Source: Notospermus geniculatus
Taxonomy: Eukaryota > Nemertea > Pilidiophora > Heteronemertea > Lineidae
Direction of reading: 5' to 3'
Length of the DNA stretch: 64,000 bases
NCBI GenBank assembly: GCA_002633025.1
Contig: NMRB01000167.1
Span: 14,748-78,747 of the forward strand
In this document: positions 10,221 to 22,010 of the stretch, piece after piece
Position numbering within the stretch: position 1 is the first letter of the stretch
Layout: every line of letters begins with the position of its first letter
Program-made: the position numbers and the translations under genes
Notes under the pieces: generated by a model
Databases searched by the model: none
Seen by the model: only the letters and a program-made list of their open reading frames with translations
What the model was told of the DNA's origin: nothing

Positions 10221-13200
10221 ATGGGACGCCGAAATGGATTTCAGTTTGCAATTGACAGGGGCGGCACCTTCACTGATGTGTGGGCGAGGTGCCCGAATGG
10301 GAAGATTAGGATTCTGAAATTACTGTCGGAAGATCCTGTTAATTATCCTGATGCGCCCAAGGAAGGCATTCGCCGTATTCTCGAGCAGGCATGATGATCA
10401 TGATCCACTTCTTCAACTTCAAGAAAAGGGTTCACTATTTCGCCTACTGCTAACCGGGCAGGCACGCCATGCTCAACACCATGACACGGCAATGTGGCAC
10501 TAGGCCTAGCTGGGCTAGCTTGGGCCTGGATTCATATATCATTATCTGTATACTTTGTACAGGCATGTAGGCATGCAGTGTAGGAGTGTGTGATATGGGT
10601 GATGGGTCTGTAATTGGAGCAAGGCGCTATGATAGTCAGGATTTGTCTTTGGATTTTTGCCNNNNNNNNNNNNNNNNNNNNNNNNNNNNNNNNNNNNNNN
10701 NNNNNNNNNNNNNNNNNNNNNNNNNNNNNNNNNNNNNNNNNNNNNNNNNNNNNNNNNNNNNNNNNNNNNNNNNNNNNNNNNNNNNNNNNNNNNNNNNNNN
10801 NNNNNNNNNNNNNNNNNNNNNNNNNNNNNNNNNNCTATAGACCATTTTTGCTCTGCGAGATTCGGCGAGAGGTCGCGACGTTGCCATGGCGTTTCTCGCA
10901 CATGCGCAGTAGCTGGTTGGAAGAATGTACACGGAACGTGTGGTGAGACATGTACATTCTTCCAACCAGCTACTGCGCATGTGCGAGAAACGCCATGGCA
11001 ACGTCGCGACCTCTCGCCGAATCTCGCAGAGCAAAAATGGTCTATAGTTAAATGAATATTTCCAAATTTTTTCAGGAAACCGGCAGTTCAATTCCGTCAA
11101 GTGAATCAGTCGACACATCAAATATTGGATGGATTCGTATGGGAACGACTGTTGCCACGAATGCCTTATTGGAAAGGAAGGGAGAACGTATGGCCCTGGT
11201 CATCACCAAGGGCTTCAAAGACCTTTTATACATTGGCAACCAAGCCAGACCAAACATTTTTGATTTGGTATGTATGTGTTATATATACGGCCAGTTGTCT
11301 AATATTTATCCATATTTCTTACTAAAAATCTGCAGTGTCTCTTACAGATTTGTCTGTTTTCATGATTTATACAAAAATGTGTAAGCAAGTGCAAAATTCA
11401 ATGTTCTAAATTTCCTTCATCAAAGATTTTCAATTGTAGGAAATCGTTACACCGGATGTTCTCTATGAAGACGTCGTCGAGGTGAACGAACGGGTCGTCC
11501 TCTCTCAGGAGAAATGTCAGATAAAGAAAGCGAATATCAAACGGATCACAGGACGCACGGGAGAAGAGGTGGAAATCTGGCACGATTTGGATGAGGAACA
11601 GCTGAAGGAAGACTTGAAGAAAGTCCTCAATATGGGTATACGAAGTATTGCTGTGGTGTTGATGCATTCTTACATGTGAGTTGGATTGGACTAGGCCTAC
11701 TGACCAACTGAAACAAAGTATAATCTTAAACTCCCTGAGTGGGCATGGTAGGCATAAAGCCGAGAGCAGATCGACCTTGCGACTGGAAGCAACTACCGGC
11801 AATGGCGTTTCCGGCAACGGTGGGCGACTGGCTGGAAACAGCAGCAACTGATCAGTTGCTCAAACAGGTCGATGTGCGCGCCCCGGCAACGCTATTGCCG
11901 ACTGTTGCCGCTAGTTCCAGCCAGTTGCTCATGTAAGACTGGATTGTGCCACTTGTTGCCGCAATGACCAGTCGTAGTCGATGTGCGCGGTCTGCTCACA
12001 TCGACAGCGACTGTTGCGTTCAGTTGCTTCCAGTCGCAAGGTTGATCTGCTCTCGGCTTTACTGTTAGTATATCTGCGATCTGATCAAATCGCAATATCT
12101 TTCCAGATTTGACGAGCATGAGAAGAAAGTTGGTGCCATAGCTGCACAGATGGGGTTCAGCCATGTCTCCCTCTCATCACAAGTGATGCCGATGGTTCGT
12201 ATCGTCCCGAGAGGGTACACGGGTAAGTTGTTTGTCGTCAGTTGACAAACACAAAGATATTGGGCCGTATTCTAGAAGCTTCCTGAACTCTAAGGTCCAC
12301 CTTTAGCTATTGTTTGCAGGACAGAATACAAAGGCTTAAAGTGGACCTTAGATTTAAGGAGGCTTCTAGAATACGGGCCATTGTCCTCAGCTGAGCAACA
12401 TATACATTGTCCTCAGTTGAGCAATACTGAGGTATTGTCCTCAGTTGAACAGCACAAAGATATTGTCCTCATTTGAACAGTACTGAGCTATTGTCCTCAG
12501 TTGAGCGATATTAAGATGTTGTCCTCAGTTGTGCAATACTGAGATAGTGTCCTCAGTTGAACAGCACAAAGACGTTGTCCTCAGTTAGCAATACTGAGAT
12601 ATTGTCCTCAGTTGTTCAGCACAAAGATATTGTCCTCAGTTGAACAGCACAACAAAGATAATGTCCTCAGTTGAACAGCAGAAAGATATTGTCCTCAGTT
12701 GGAAAAGTCCCGGGGAAAAGTTCGATGTACCGGTATCTGTCACAGCAATCAAAAGAAGTGATGAAGAAGGGTGACTTTTTCAACATTCTTCTTCAGCCTG
12801 TGCCGATGCTTACCTGACACCTTGTATCAAAAAATATGTGAATGGCTTTTCCTCCCGTTTTAAGGAAAACCTGAAGGTATGCAATCAGATTCTGAATCAT
12901 CAGAAATTATTGGTGCAGAGAGCACGTTTTATTTTACATGTACATCAATGGAAATTGAGATCTGTTCTTAGCAGAAATGTCTGCTAATGTGCAAGTGTTA
13001 GGGCCGTTGTCGCGAAATAAAGATGACAAAGATCGATATCGCTTCCATCAGATTCCTTTCATATTTGAGCAATTCGCTGAAACAATTTGGTACCAATTTA
13101 GGCTACATATAGATTTAGTACATCGAGAAAAATGGAATTTAAATTAGGAATGAAGGTAAACCAGGAAAATACAAATATACGTCTATAGCTATACTTAGGA

Positions 13201-16200
13201 CTTTGTCCCTACCCAGATCCTGCCTGTGACCAACCCCCTAACCCTCATGGTACACATACTACATGGTCTAAAAGCTAGAAATGGAGTAACAACTTTAGGT
13301 GGAGGCCAGTATATATAGGGAACAAAACAAAAAGAATAAAACACAAAGAAGGGATTAAACTGTAGAGTGAAAGGATCAGGGGAAAACTTAAAGGTGACCT
13401 ATCTGAAAATTTATGGCTCCAACAAGACTGACGTGCCTTTGGTATTCAATGATGTATAGATTGGTATTAACATATTTTCTTTCTCCAGGATGTGCGAGTT
13501 CTGTTTATGCAGTCAGATGGAGGACTCACTCCTGTTGAAAAGTACGTGTCGTTTGTGATGCATTCAGGTGACTGTCAAAATAAATTGAGGCTTATCAATT
13601 GGACATTTTTGTTTGTCCTATTTTATCGTTGTCATATTAATACCACACCATTTCCTTCGTTACAGATTTTATGGCTCTCGGGCCATCCTTTCTGGGCCAG
13701 CAGGTGGCGTCATAGGTTATGCTATCACTACATACGCCAAGGAGACAGACTTACCTGTCATTGGTTTCGACATGGGAGGTATGTTTGGTGGAAAAATATT
13801 GCAGTTACCAGTTCTGGTGACCTCCTTGGACTGTTTGTCGTTCCCACCAATCAAAGTTTCACTGTATTTGCATTTTTGTCCAACGTGCTCCGATTGTGAC
13901 AAAAGTAATCTATGTTTTGACAGGCACATCAACTGACGTGAGCCGTTATGCTGGAAACTACGAACACGTCTTTGAGACGAGCACAGCAGGGATCACCATT
14001 CAGGCACCTCAGGTAGGCCAAGATCTTGTTAGGGAGTGAAGAAAATGCTTTTAGAATACAATTTCTCTTCCATCTGAGTATCAAAAGAGGTGTCACATGA
14101 CTTTCAAGTACCGATACCTTCATTTCGGTCTTAAAGATATTTTCATGTTCTTGGCTTCTTCAGATTAATTAGAAATTCCCGGTTCTCTAATTTCTAGCTG
14201 GATATCAACACGGTCGCAGCCGGGGGTGGATCACGGCTCTTTTTCAGATCCGGTTTATTTGTTGTTGGTCCAGAATCCGCCGGCGCTCATCCTGGGCCAG
14301 TATGCTACAAGAAAGGTAGGCCCTGAAACTTACTAAGACACCAAATCTGAGCAAATGAATCGAATTGTGTTTTTGGTAATCTTGATTTGTTTAAAGTACG
14401 GTAAAGAAGATTTCAATGAAAATTCTCCGTATTTGTGTGATAATCTCACTTCCTAGGTGGACCCCTTGCTGTAACTGATGCCAACCTGTGCCTTGGTCGA
14501 CTCCTGCCCGAATATTTCCCTTCGATATTTGGTCCAAACGAAGATGAGCCACTGGACAAGGAGAGGACTATGGAAGCTTTCCAAAAACTTACCCAAGAGG
14601 TACCCAGACCCGATTGTCATTTCACTCCCTGCTTGAGAAATATTAGTAACATAGTACCATACGTGGGAGGAATTTGCTGTTGATAAATCACTCCATTTGT
14701 CCCAGAAACATTCCTCGGTGCGGTAAGATGGCTGGTTTTTGTCGCAGGTCAATGAATTCTTGAAGAGCCAGCCTGAGAAACATGAAGCGATGACGACAGA
14801 AGAGGTTGCTATGGGCTTCATCTCTGTCGCCAACGAAGCCATGTGCCGGCCAATACGAGCCTTGACCCAGGTCAGTACAGTGGAAAAAATGTGCTCGCCT
14901 TTTGAATTTTCGGTGCGACAGTTCAGCAAATTGAGCGTGGTCAGTATTTGGATGGGTGACTGGCACAAATGGTGCAATGAATAAAAAACGTAGCTCCCAA
15001 CTTGGTCTGAAGAGTAACTTTCTTCCCTTGAGTTTGTTTCCATTGACTTTCCCAGGCTAAAGGCTACGACACATCACGTCACGTCCTAGCTTGTTTCGGT
15101 GGTGCTGGTGGACAACACGCCTGTTCTATTGCCAGGAGCCTAGGCATGAAAACAGTGTTTATCCACAGGTAATCATGTATATTTGACTCCCTCTTTCTGT
15201 GGATGCATTTTGTTGGCTTCCATGTGGATGGTTGTAACTCAGTGAAGAATAAAGATAAAGCTTCCTTTGTCCATATGAAACCTGCAGCTGACAAATTCTT
15301 ACAATTCTTACATAAATTGAACTGGTTCCTTCCACTTGCAATAAAACTTGTCGTGCATGTATATGTACAAATCTTTCCAGATATGCTGGCATTCTATCAG
15401 CATTTGGCCTGGCCCTGGCTGATGTTGTCCACGAAGCGCAAGAACCTTGTGCATGTAACTACCAAAAAGGTAAGTCGATCTATCCATACTGTGCTTTCGG
15501 ACAACGACACGACTTGTATACCTTGGTGCTCATAGCCTCATGAAGTTGACCTCATCAGTTTACTGGCAAATGATTCCACTGTTTCTTCTTTCCCTGCAGA
15601 TAACTTCTCACATATCGATGAACGTATTAAACACTTGACCGAAGAATGCACGAAGGAACTGATGTCGCAAGGTTTTGACAGGTAGTTGTCCCCTTTAAAA
15701 TAGAAAATTTCGTCTTCGAGTCTATGTTACACCAGTTTTACCCTGAAGTTGGAAAGTGCAGTCCCTCCATCTGTGATCAGTGGCAGCAAGTCCAGTTGAA
15801 GGAACAGTGTTACTTTGTATGGCCATACACATTGTAGCATAGGGTGTGGCTATTACTTCAACCAAACAACCTCCCACTGATCTCAAAGTGGAGATACTCT
15901 CATCTTCCAATGGAGGTTAAACCATTTGTGTTTTTTTCAGTTCCCAAGTTGAAACTGAAGCTTTTCTTCACTTACGTTACCAAGGGACTGACTGTGCTCT
16001 GATGTGCTCTGCCGATGGATACCCAGCCAGCAAAGAAACATCAGTCTACGGAGACTTCGCCAAGGCATATACAGATAGGTAACATACTCTAAATCCTCAG
16101 ATTTATGGGTACACATCGAATATTCAAGCCGACGGATAGACCACGCCCCCTCAATCACACTATAAAAGGGTTACGTAGTTCTATTCAAAGGCATGGCCAA

Positions 16201-19200
16201 TTGGCTAGTTCCGCCCACTACCACCGTGGCAGAATGACGTCTGGCCGACTTCAGTATGGTCAATTTCAAGGTCTCCGTGTTCGATTACGATACGATCGGC
16301 TTGCGATCGATTCGAATGACGGGTTTTGTGACTTTTACACAGTGGTCACAATAGGCCTTCTCACCCAGTGGGATCAATTTCAAATCCAGACTACGTGTCG
16401 ATTTCACAACCCGGCAAGCGACAGAGCGAAGTTCCTTCAGACATTCACCGAGAACCCAACCTTAGCCATTCACGGTGAAGTCCCTTTGTAAAGACATGCA
16501 TATGAAATAATTGGGCGGTCACGCAAGGTTTTAATGAGGTGGACACTTGTACCCATAAATCTGAGGATTTAGAGTATTTTCATTTGTATGTAGGCCCCTC
16601 CATGTTCGTCCACACCTTTGAAATTCCCACTTCAAATCAAAATTTCTGTTTCAGGTATACTAGAGAGTTTGGTTTTACGATGCCAGATCGTGACGTCATC
16701 GTCGATGACATCAGAGTTCGAGGTGTCGGCAAATCAGCCGTTGATACAGATTCCCCGATACCAGATGCAAGCGGCCCACCTGTCAAGGAGGCAGTATGTA
16801 GATTTTCTCAGCATTACTCAGTTTGTTCGTTCCGGTAATTACTAGTGGTGTGCTAAACGAGCTGCTCCTTGAGTTCCCTGTAGACATATCTGGAAAGACA
16901 GGATAATAATGAAAAGCCCCTTCGACAATATACTGTGGTAAAAGTGTGTCATACAAAAGCCCATCCTCCCATAGCAGGGCTTCGGTCTCGCTCTTCTGTT
17001 TGTGTGAGTGGATGAAGAGAAGCGAGGTAAAAACCCCTGCTGTGGGAGGATGACAGAACCCTCACGTTACCGGTATTCATTTTGCAGGTGACACAGTGTT
17101 ACTTTGAAGGTGGCTACTGTGAGACATCCATCTATCACCTTGAAAACCTCCTCGCTGGCCATGTGCTTCCCGGTCCGTCGATTATTGTCTCTTCCAACAG
17201 GTAGGTCCAGCATGATTGAAATTTTATATCGTGGGAGTGTAGGTGGCAAAGATGGGAACCAGTCCTAGAAACAGATATCACGAGTAGTTGGTCAAATGTA
17301 GGCATGGCCACTTTTGGAGATAATGTTTTGGCTCTTCTTCCATACATTCAGAGTAGAAACGCTGTTGTGAAATTCAGCTTTCTTTCTTTAATTTCAGCAC
17401 AATTCTTGTGGAGCCTGACTGCGTTGCAAGTGTCACCAAAAATGGGGACATAAAGATTCAGGTGAGACTAGTTCTGTGTATTTGTTGATCATAACTCAGG
17501 TGGTGTTTGGGTGAACAAAAAATGGCAGTGCAGTTCTGCTAGTTTTATTGCTTCCTCAGAAACTAATTTCTTCTTTCTCGTCCCCACAGATAGGTCAAGG
17601 TCAACACAAGAAGATCGATGCCGAACTTGATCCCATTCACCTATCAATCTTCTCTCATCGCTTTATGAGCACCGCGGAACAAATGGGCCGCGTGTTACAG
17701 CGGACTGCCATCTCTACAAATATCAAGGTTTGTCCTTTACTTACGGAGAAGTTTATCACATACTGTTATGTTCATTAATACCTGTACTTGTGTATCTCTG
17801 CAGTTTTGTTCTGTTTCCTCAGTTTTTTGCTCGTTTCAGGAACGATTAGACTTTTCCTGTGCTCTGTTCGGCCCCGACGGTGGTCTGGTGGCCAACGCTC
17901 CCCACATTCCTGTTCACCTCGGCGCCATGCAGGAGACGGTGCAGTATCAGATGAAAGTTCTGGCTGGTAATATCAACCGTGGCGATGTAGTGCTCAGCAA
18001 CCATCCGCAAGCTGGAGGCAGCCATTTACCTGATCTTACTGTGATAACACCTGTAAGTATTCAGAGTTCAGAGTCTGGTAATACATGTAATGACTGTGAA
18101 CCATAAAAACACTAACCTCCTATGGTATCAAAAGTCAGGATAGCAACGGATTGTATTCTATATGTATGGGATTTTCCATCAGGGACAAAGCCAAATCAGT
18201 ATTGGCCCTGGCAAGACTGGAAGAGGCCATTCCAAGCTGCTCGTGTTCCTCACGTGGTTGGGGTCATTTACTTGCCCTTACAAAGATTCAAGGTGTACGG
18301 CACCACGGCTCGAGCAACTGATTGTCTTTTCCAGGTATTTTACCAAGATATTCCAAAGCCTGTGTTCTTCGTCGCCAGTCGTGGCCACCATGCTGATATC
18401 GGTGGGATCACACCAGGGTCAATGCCTCCACATTCCAAATCTATCCATGAAGAAGGTGCTGTGTTTAAGTCGTTTAAGCTCGTCAAGGACGGGATATTCC
18501 AAGAACAAGGTAGGGTAGACGGGGGTAATAATAGGGAGGTTGAGATCACCGACTTGCCACGGATCCTTATACGTATACGGATAGAATTCTGTACAACGAG
18601 GACAAATTTTGTGTACATTTCCATCCGAATACGTATAAGGATCCGTAAAAAGTCGTTGATCTCAACCTCCCTAATGTGAAACACTTTGAGACTTATTTAA
18701 TACAGAGGAAAGCACCATATAAAAAGTCGATATCGATCTTCAAATGGAGTGGGACCCCTGTAGATAAAACAATTCCGTGCTTTTACTCTCACCTCTATTT
18801 GATATTGCCCCTTTCAGCTGTGATAGAGAAGTTCAATGAACCCGCTAAATACCCAGGGAGCAGTGGGACGAGAAACTTACACGACAACCTGAGTGACCTC
18901 AAGGCACAAGTGGCAGCCAATCATAAAGGGATAAAACTCGTCTGTGAGCTGATCGATGAGTATGGCCTGGATGTCGTCCAGGCCTACATGGCCCATATAC
19001 AGGTATGACTGGCAGTCTTGCATTGAACCCCTTGCAGCTAGGCCTACTATAGGGCACGGCTTAACCTGCCGGCCATGGAGGATTTCCTTTATGGCCTAGT
19101 GGTTAGCGTTTTGGGCTCGCCGCTGAAAGTTTAAGCAATGTAGAGCGAAATGTGGATGGGTGAGTGGCGCACGTAGGATAAAGTCTTGCCAACGGAATTT

Positions 19201-22010
19201 TCCCATTATGTTTTGTTATTAGGGTCCTATCATCAGTAGTTATTAGATCCTACGACGGATACACATGCTGTGGTGTTTCACTCCTCATCCTTCATTCGTT
19301 ACAGGCCAATGCTGAAATAGCAGTGAGAGAGATGCTGCGTGAGATTGCAGTGAAGTTGGGAAGGGACCAACTTTTTGCCGAAGACTACATGGACGATGGC
19401 TCCAAGATAAGCCTAAAGATTGACATCAACCATGAAAAGGTAATCTGAAAAATTTAAGCCATTGAATTGAATGCTGAATGCCAAATACGACATCATTAAT
19501 TCTATAGACAACATTGAATGTGCTGGCATTAAATGTGTAAGTTCTTCGAGAATCAAATACTTTTGGAATGTGATCATTCATGCATCACATTGTCTATTTG
19601 TAATTTCAGGGAAGTGCGGTGTTTGATTTCAGTGGCACTGGCTGTGAAGTGATTGGAAACTGTAACGCTCCACGTGCAATCACCTTGTCAGCTCTTATCT
19701 ACTGCCTGAGGTGCATGGTCGGACATGATGTGCCTCTTAATCAGGTAAAAGTGAAAGCAAAATTTTTCTACAACCATAATTATGTTCATGTAAATGTTTC
19801 TGAAGACCGATAGACTGATTTTTCAGTCCACGACATCATTTTCTTCACTGCAATGGAATTCTGGTCGATGACATCCAGATACAACCATGCACTATCATTG
19901 TCGACTAAAATGCACTATACAGACATTACGTCAAAGTGATGCATTCATACCTTTCAATGACACTCTCTTCTACAGGGTTGCTTGGCTCCTGTCCAAGTGG
20001 TCATTCCAAAAGGCAGCCTTCTCGATCCGTCCGAATCGGCCGCTGTTGTCGGCGGCAATGTGTTGACCTCACAGCGTATTGTTGATGTCGTATTCAAGGC
20101 TTTCGGTGTCTGTGCAGCTTCACAGGTAAGTTGCTGCTATAATCGTTGAAGATTTCGTCACATGTAAATGTGTCTTTATACATACATGTACATGTATACT
20201 AGTATGTCATACATTTCATTATGTATACTGGTATATTTGGTATATATTTGGTATATACTGGTATACTGGTACATTATGTATACTGGTATATAGGGTCCGT
20301 GGGTTCGATTCTGGTAGGAAGCAATGTCTTTCACCTTAGAAACCCGATTCCTATTTCATATTCTATACTGGTATATTTCATACATTTCACTAGTATGTGC
20401 ATACATTTCATCGAAACATTTTTTCTTCATTCCATATTCAGGGTTGCATGAACAATGTAACATTTGGTGACGAGACCGTGGGATATTATGAAACAGTGGC
20501 TGGTGGATCTGGAGCAGTAAGTTTATTTCTTCAAACATCTGCATGAACAAACTGTTGAAGACGTTGTCTTTTTCACTCATTCTTATATCCAATGAGATAA
20601 CCCTTCACATGTTGTCCAGGTCTGAGGAGGTCTGTGAGCCTGTGTCAATTTCATGAGCTATTGACAGGATACCTGCCATAAACACGCTACAAACAGATTC
20701 AGGATTTTGCCATCTTCCTGACAAGTCTCTACCTCCTTCATTCTCGTACGACATGTAATTTCATCACAAATTGATTTTGTCTTTCAGGGTCCGACATGGG
20801 ATGGTCGCAGTGGTATCCACACTCACATGACGAACACTCGAATAACTGACCCGGAAATAATTGAGAGAAGGTAAACAAAGAATTTTATGCATATGTTCTT
20901 TGTTACATCTCACATAAATTATGATAAGCTAGACCCTACCTATATGTGACACAGCAATAAAACAACCACCCTCGAACTGCTGAATTTGAACCTGATACCT
21001 CCTGATTGCTACCCCAAAACCCTGGCACTACACCATAGTAGCTGTGAGTATGGATGTGAACTATTCCTGCATCATCCTCTTTGAAATTCCTTCAGAATCA
21101 TCAACAATTCCTTCCAGGTATCCGGTTGTCCTGAGGCAGTTCAGTCTAAATCCAGGAACTGGTGGCGTGGGGAAGTTCCGTGGTGGCGATGGAATTATCA
21201 GAGAGCTACTATTCAGGAAAAATCTGGAGCTGTCGATATTGACGGAAAGGAGGGTGATTGAGCCGTATGGTCTGCAAGGTAGGTCGAGTTCATCCAGGTT
21301 TTTCAGTGCATTTTCTTGTGCACACATAGGGCCATACGTAAAGGGTGTTTATGACTTACTGGTACCACATGTACCGTCGGCAAAATTCATTGAAAGTTCC
21401 TGTGCAGTGGCTGAAGCTATGGCAGTTAAATCTTAAACATATTTTACTGGTCTCTTTTATTTTAGGTGGTCATTGTGGAAAAAGAGGTCTGAACATTCTG
21501 GTTCAGAATGATGGTCATAAGATAAATTTAGGTGGGAAGACTTCAGTTACAGTCAAAGCAGGGGTAAGCATGTTTGTTACGCTAACTAATTTCATTTGTC
21601 CGAGATTATGGTGCCAAGATTAGATGGACATGTATTGTGCTGAGATTACATGGATATGTATTGTGCCGAGATCAGATTACATGAACATGTATTGTGCGGA
21701 GATTCGATTACATGGACATGTATTGTGCTGAGAGTACATGTAGAATACATGGGCAGTTCGTCTTGTACCATAATGTGGGATGTCAAGATAAACTTATATT
21801 GCAGAGTGTTTCAGCTAACATGACGCTAAATCTTTTCAGGACTGCTTCCAACTTCACACACCAGGAGGCGGAGGGTTTGGATGTCCCGATAACGACACTG
21901 ACGATGAGAATACTTCGGTTAAAAGACGCCGAACCGACCCAGTGGCGAGTCACATGTACATGCAGAAAGGAAGTGTATATGCCTATAAACTTGCTCAAGA
22001 ATCTGCCTAG
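10221..22010 (+). CDS. OPLAH: 5-oxoprolinase, complete 30-exon gene
   Basis: Cytosolic ATP-dependent hydrolase that converts 5-oxo-L-proline to glutamate in the glutathione cycle. Coding exons: 10221-10388, 11076-11267, 11440-11675, 12107-12222, 12797-12876, 13489-13541, 13666-13778, 13924-14012, 14198-14315, 14457-14599, 14748-14870, 15056-15168, 15381-15469, 15600-15681, 15941-16078, 16655-16793, 17088-17200, 17398-17461, 17590-17727, 17840-18052, 18335-18509, 18818-19002, 19305-19439, 19610-19744, 19976-20125, 20442-20516, 20788-20870, 21118-21278, 21466-21563, 21840-22010. All phases agree and give 1295 residues, close to the 1288 of human OPLAH. Visible: [12 protein letters not shown] near residues 8-19, [11 protein letters not shown] near 317-327 (HyuA half), [17 protein letters not shown] near 824-840 and [13 protein letters not shown] (HyuB half), and the C-terminal [13 protein letters not shown]. 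Intron 1 begins with GC, not GT. A second terminal exon lies at 22702-22875. Identity is secure; small exon edges could shift by a few bases. Confidence 0.96.
10662..10834. other. assembly gap (N run) in OPLAH intron 1
   Basis: 173 Ns directly abutting the perfect palindrome at 10835-11047. Open frames spanning it are artefacts. Confidence 1.
10835..11047. repeat. perfect palindrome, 97-base arms
   Basis: Arms 10835-10931 and 10951-11047 are exact reverse complements over 97 bases, CTATAGACCATTTTTGCTC to its complement, with a 19-base loop. The 3' arm ends 28 bases before OPLAH exon 2. Confidence 0.95.
11755..12061. mobile_element. MITE in OPLAH intron 3
   Basis: Terminal inverted repeats of about 30 bases: TAAAGCCGAGAGCAGATC at the left, its complement at the right, then a GCAACTGTTGCC-rich interior. 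Confidence 0.75.
12262..12379. mobile_element. short MITE in OPLAH intron 4
   Basis: Inverted ends GGGCCGTATTCTAGAAGCTTCC and complement; the interior is also partly palindromic (AAGGTCCACTTTA). Confidence 0.75.
12380..12700 (+). repeat. minisatellite, ~12 units of 27-29 bp
   Basis: Tandem units of the form ATTGTCCTCAGTTGAACAGC plus ACAAAGAT or ATACTGAGAT. Twelve GTCCTCA cores were counted by eye. Confidence 0.9.
16085..16578. mobile_element. TIR element in OPLAH intron 15
   Basis: ~490 bases bounded by CTCTAAATCCTCAGATTTATGG and its complement. The interior is not repetitive and has no convincing gene. Confidence 0.75.
16960..17055. mobile_element. MITE family A, copy 2
   Basis: CATCCTCCCATAGCAGGGCTT to CCCCTGCTGTGGGAGGATG, in OPLAH intron 16. 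Confidence 0.8.
18533..18672. mobile_element. palindromic MITE in OPLAH intron 21
   Basis: Inverted ends AGGGAGGTTGAGATCA and complement, with an inner inverted pair CGGATCCTTATACGTATACGG. Confidence 0.8.
20170..20400 (+). repeat. TATACTGG-rich degenerate repeat
   Basis: Repeated GTATACTGGTATA words in OPLAH intron 25, interrupted by a B-box-like GGGTTCGATTC at about 20301. Confidence 0.6.
20955..21042 (-). mobile_element. tRNA-derived SINE fragment
   Basis: On the minus strand, TGGTGTAGTGCCAGGGTTTT resembles an A box and AGGTTCAAATTC a B box at tRNA-like spacing, in OPLAH intron 27. Confidence 0.45.

Noticed and set aside
10542-11121. Open frames crossing the N run
   Set aside because: Ns cannot support translation and the flanks are palindromic; both strands give mirror-image peptides.
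12380-12700. CRISPR-like array
   Set aside because: The genome is eukaryotic and the spacers are themselves repeated; it is a minisatellite.
16105-16491. 128-codon plus-strand frame in OPLAH intron 15
   Set aside because: It lies inside a TIR element, has no transposase motif and no recognisable domain.
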